In this document: piece by piece, positions 5,990-6,247 of the stretch
How the letters are laid out: every line of letters begins with the position of its first letter
Position numbering within the stretch: the stretch's first letter is position 1
Assembly (NCBI GenBank): GCA_946479985.1
Contig: CAMLIF010000162.1
Coordinates: 1 to 6,247, forward strand
Length of the DNA: 6,247 bases
Source: an uncultured Flavobacteriales bacterium
Lineage (GTDB): Bacteria; Bacteroidota; Bacteroidia; Flavobacteriales; Crocinitomicaceae
Direction of reading: 5' to 3'
Program-made: the position numbers and the translations under genes
The notes under the pieces: model-generated
What the model was told of the DNA's origin: nothing
Database searches by the model: none
The model's input: only the letters and a program-made list of their open reading frames with translations

Positions 5990-6247
5990 CTATTTTCTTT
6001 GTAATACTTTTTCTACTGCCGCAACAATGTTCGGAGAAGTTAAACCGTATTTCACCATCAATTCGTCAGGTGTTCCGGACTCTCCGAATTTATCATCTAC
6101 TCCTACATATTCCTGCGGAGAAGGGAGGTTTCTTGCCAAAACATTAGCAACAGCATCACCTAAACCACCATTTAGCATGTGTTCTTCAGCAGTAACAACA
6201 CATTTTGTTTTGCGGACAGAAGTTAAGATTGCTTCCTGGTCCAAAGG
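5990..6247 (-). CDS. Transketolase C-terminal part (partial, 5' end outside window)
   Basis: The last 85 codons of a gene that enters from the right edge. PLDQEAILTSVRKTKCVVTAEEH, GGLGDAVANVLAR and GVDDKFGESGTPDELMVKYGL match the C-terminal domain of transketolases (also seen in DXS and E1-beta enzymes; the DkFGeSGtpdeL pattern favours transketolase). In many Bacteroidota transketolase is split into two proteins, and this would be the end of the C-terminal subunit; the window is too short to show that. The enzyme moves two-carbon units in the non-oxidative pentose phosphate pathway. The TTG near the edge is an internal Leu codon, not a start. The gene ends in TAG followed directly by an in-frame TAA. 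Confidence 0.85.
   Translation of the reverse strand, partial: PLDQEAILTSVRKTKCVVTAEEHMLNGGLGDAVANVLARNLPSPQEYVGVDDKFGESGTPDELMVKYGLTSPNIVAAVEKVLQRK

Overview
The window looks like a chromosomal segment of a Bacteroidota bacterium, probably of the Flavobacteriales. The support is: a secreted Kelch protein with a type IX secretion (T9SS) sorting tail; a separate transketolase C-terminal reading frame with no room for a long extension; the flavobacterial order ECF sigma factor / membrane anti-sigma protein / LTxxE-type 'sensor of ECF sigma factor'; and AT-rich start regions with almost no Shine-Dalgarno signal. Every convincing gene is on the minus strand, so transcription runs from high to low coordinates.

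Right half (about 3179-6247): a tightly packed run, probably one transcription unit. The 3' end of a transketolase gene is followed by an ECF sigma factor (the spacer is the tandem stop TAG-TAA itself), a single-pass anti-sigma-like protein (22 bp gap), a small exported helical protein with a His-rich tail (7 bp gap), and a class-III PLP aminotransferase whose start overlaps the previous gene by 23 bp. Sigma, anti-sigma and sensor form a likely envelope-signalling module placed between two metabolic genes.

Middle (2088-3178): a YitT-type membrane protein (DUF161 plus DUF2179) with its own leader containing a 14-bp inverted repeat. Left part (182-2022): a Kelch-repeat T9SS cargo protein, then a small exported OmpA-C-like protein. 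The first 181 bases hold no gene; they contain a five-copy 8-bp tandem repeat and a 28-bp exact copy of the 3' end of the Kelch gene.

The main oddity: two unrelated genes, the aminotransferase and the OmpA-like gene, are each interrupted by a single in-frame TAG, and in both the homologous protein continues in the same frame beyond it. In the aminotransferase the catalytic Asp and Lys lie after the TAG; in the OmpA-like gene the family's NRR signature does. The transketolase ends in TAG followed at once by TAA. This could mean two nonsense mutations, sequence errors, or UAG readthrough/reassignment. The window alone cannot decide: TAG also sits at the natural end of the aminotransferase, and the four fully contained intact genes plus the visible transketolase end have no internal TAG.
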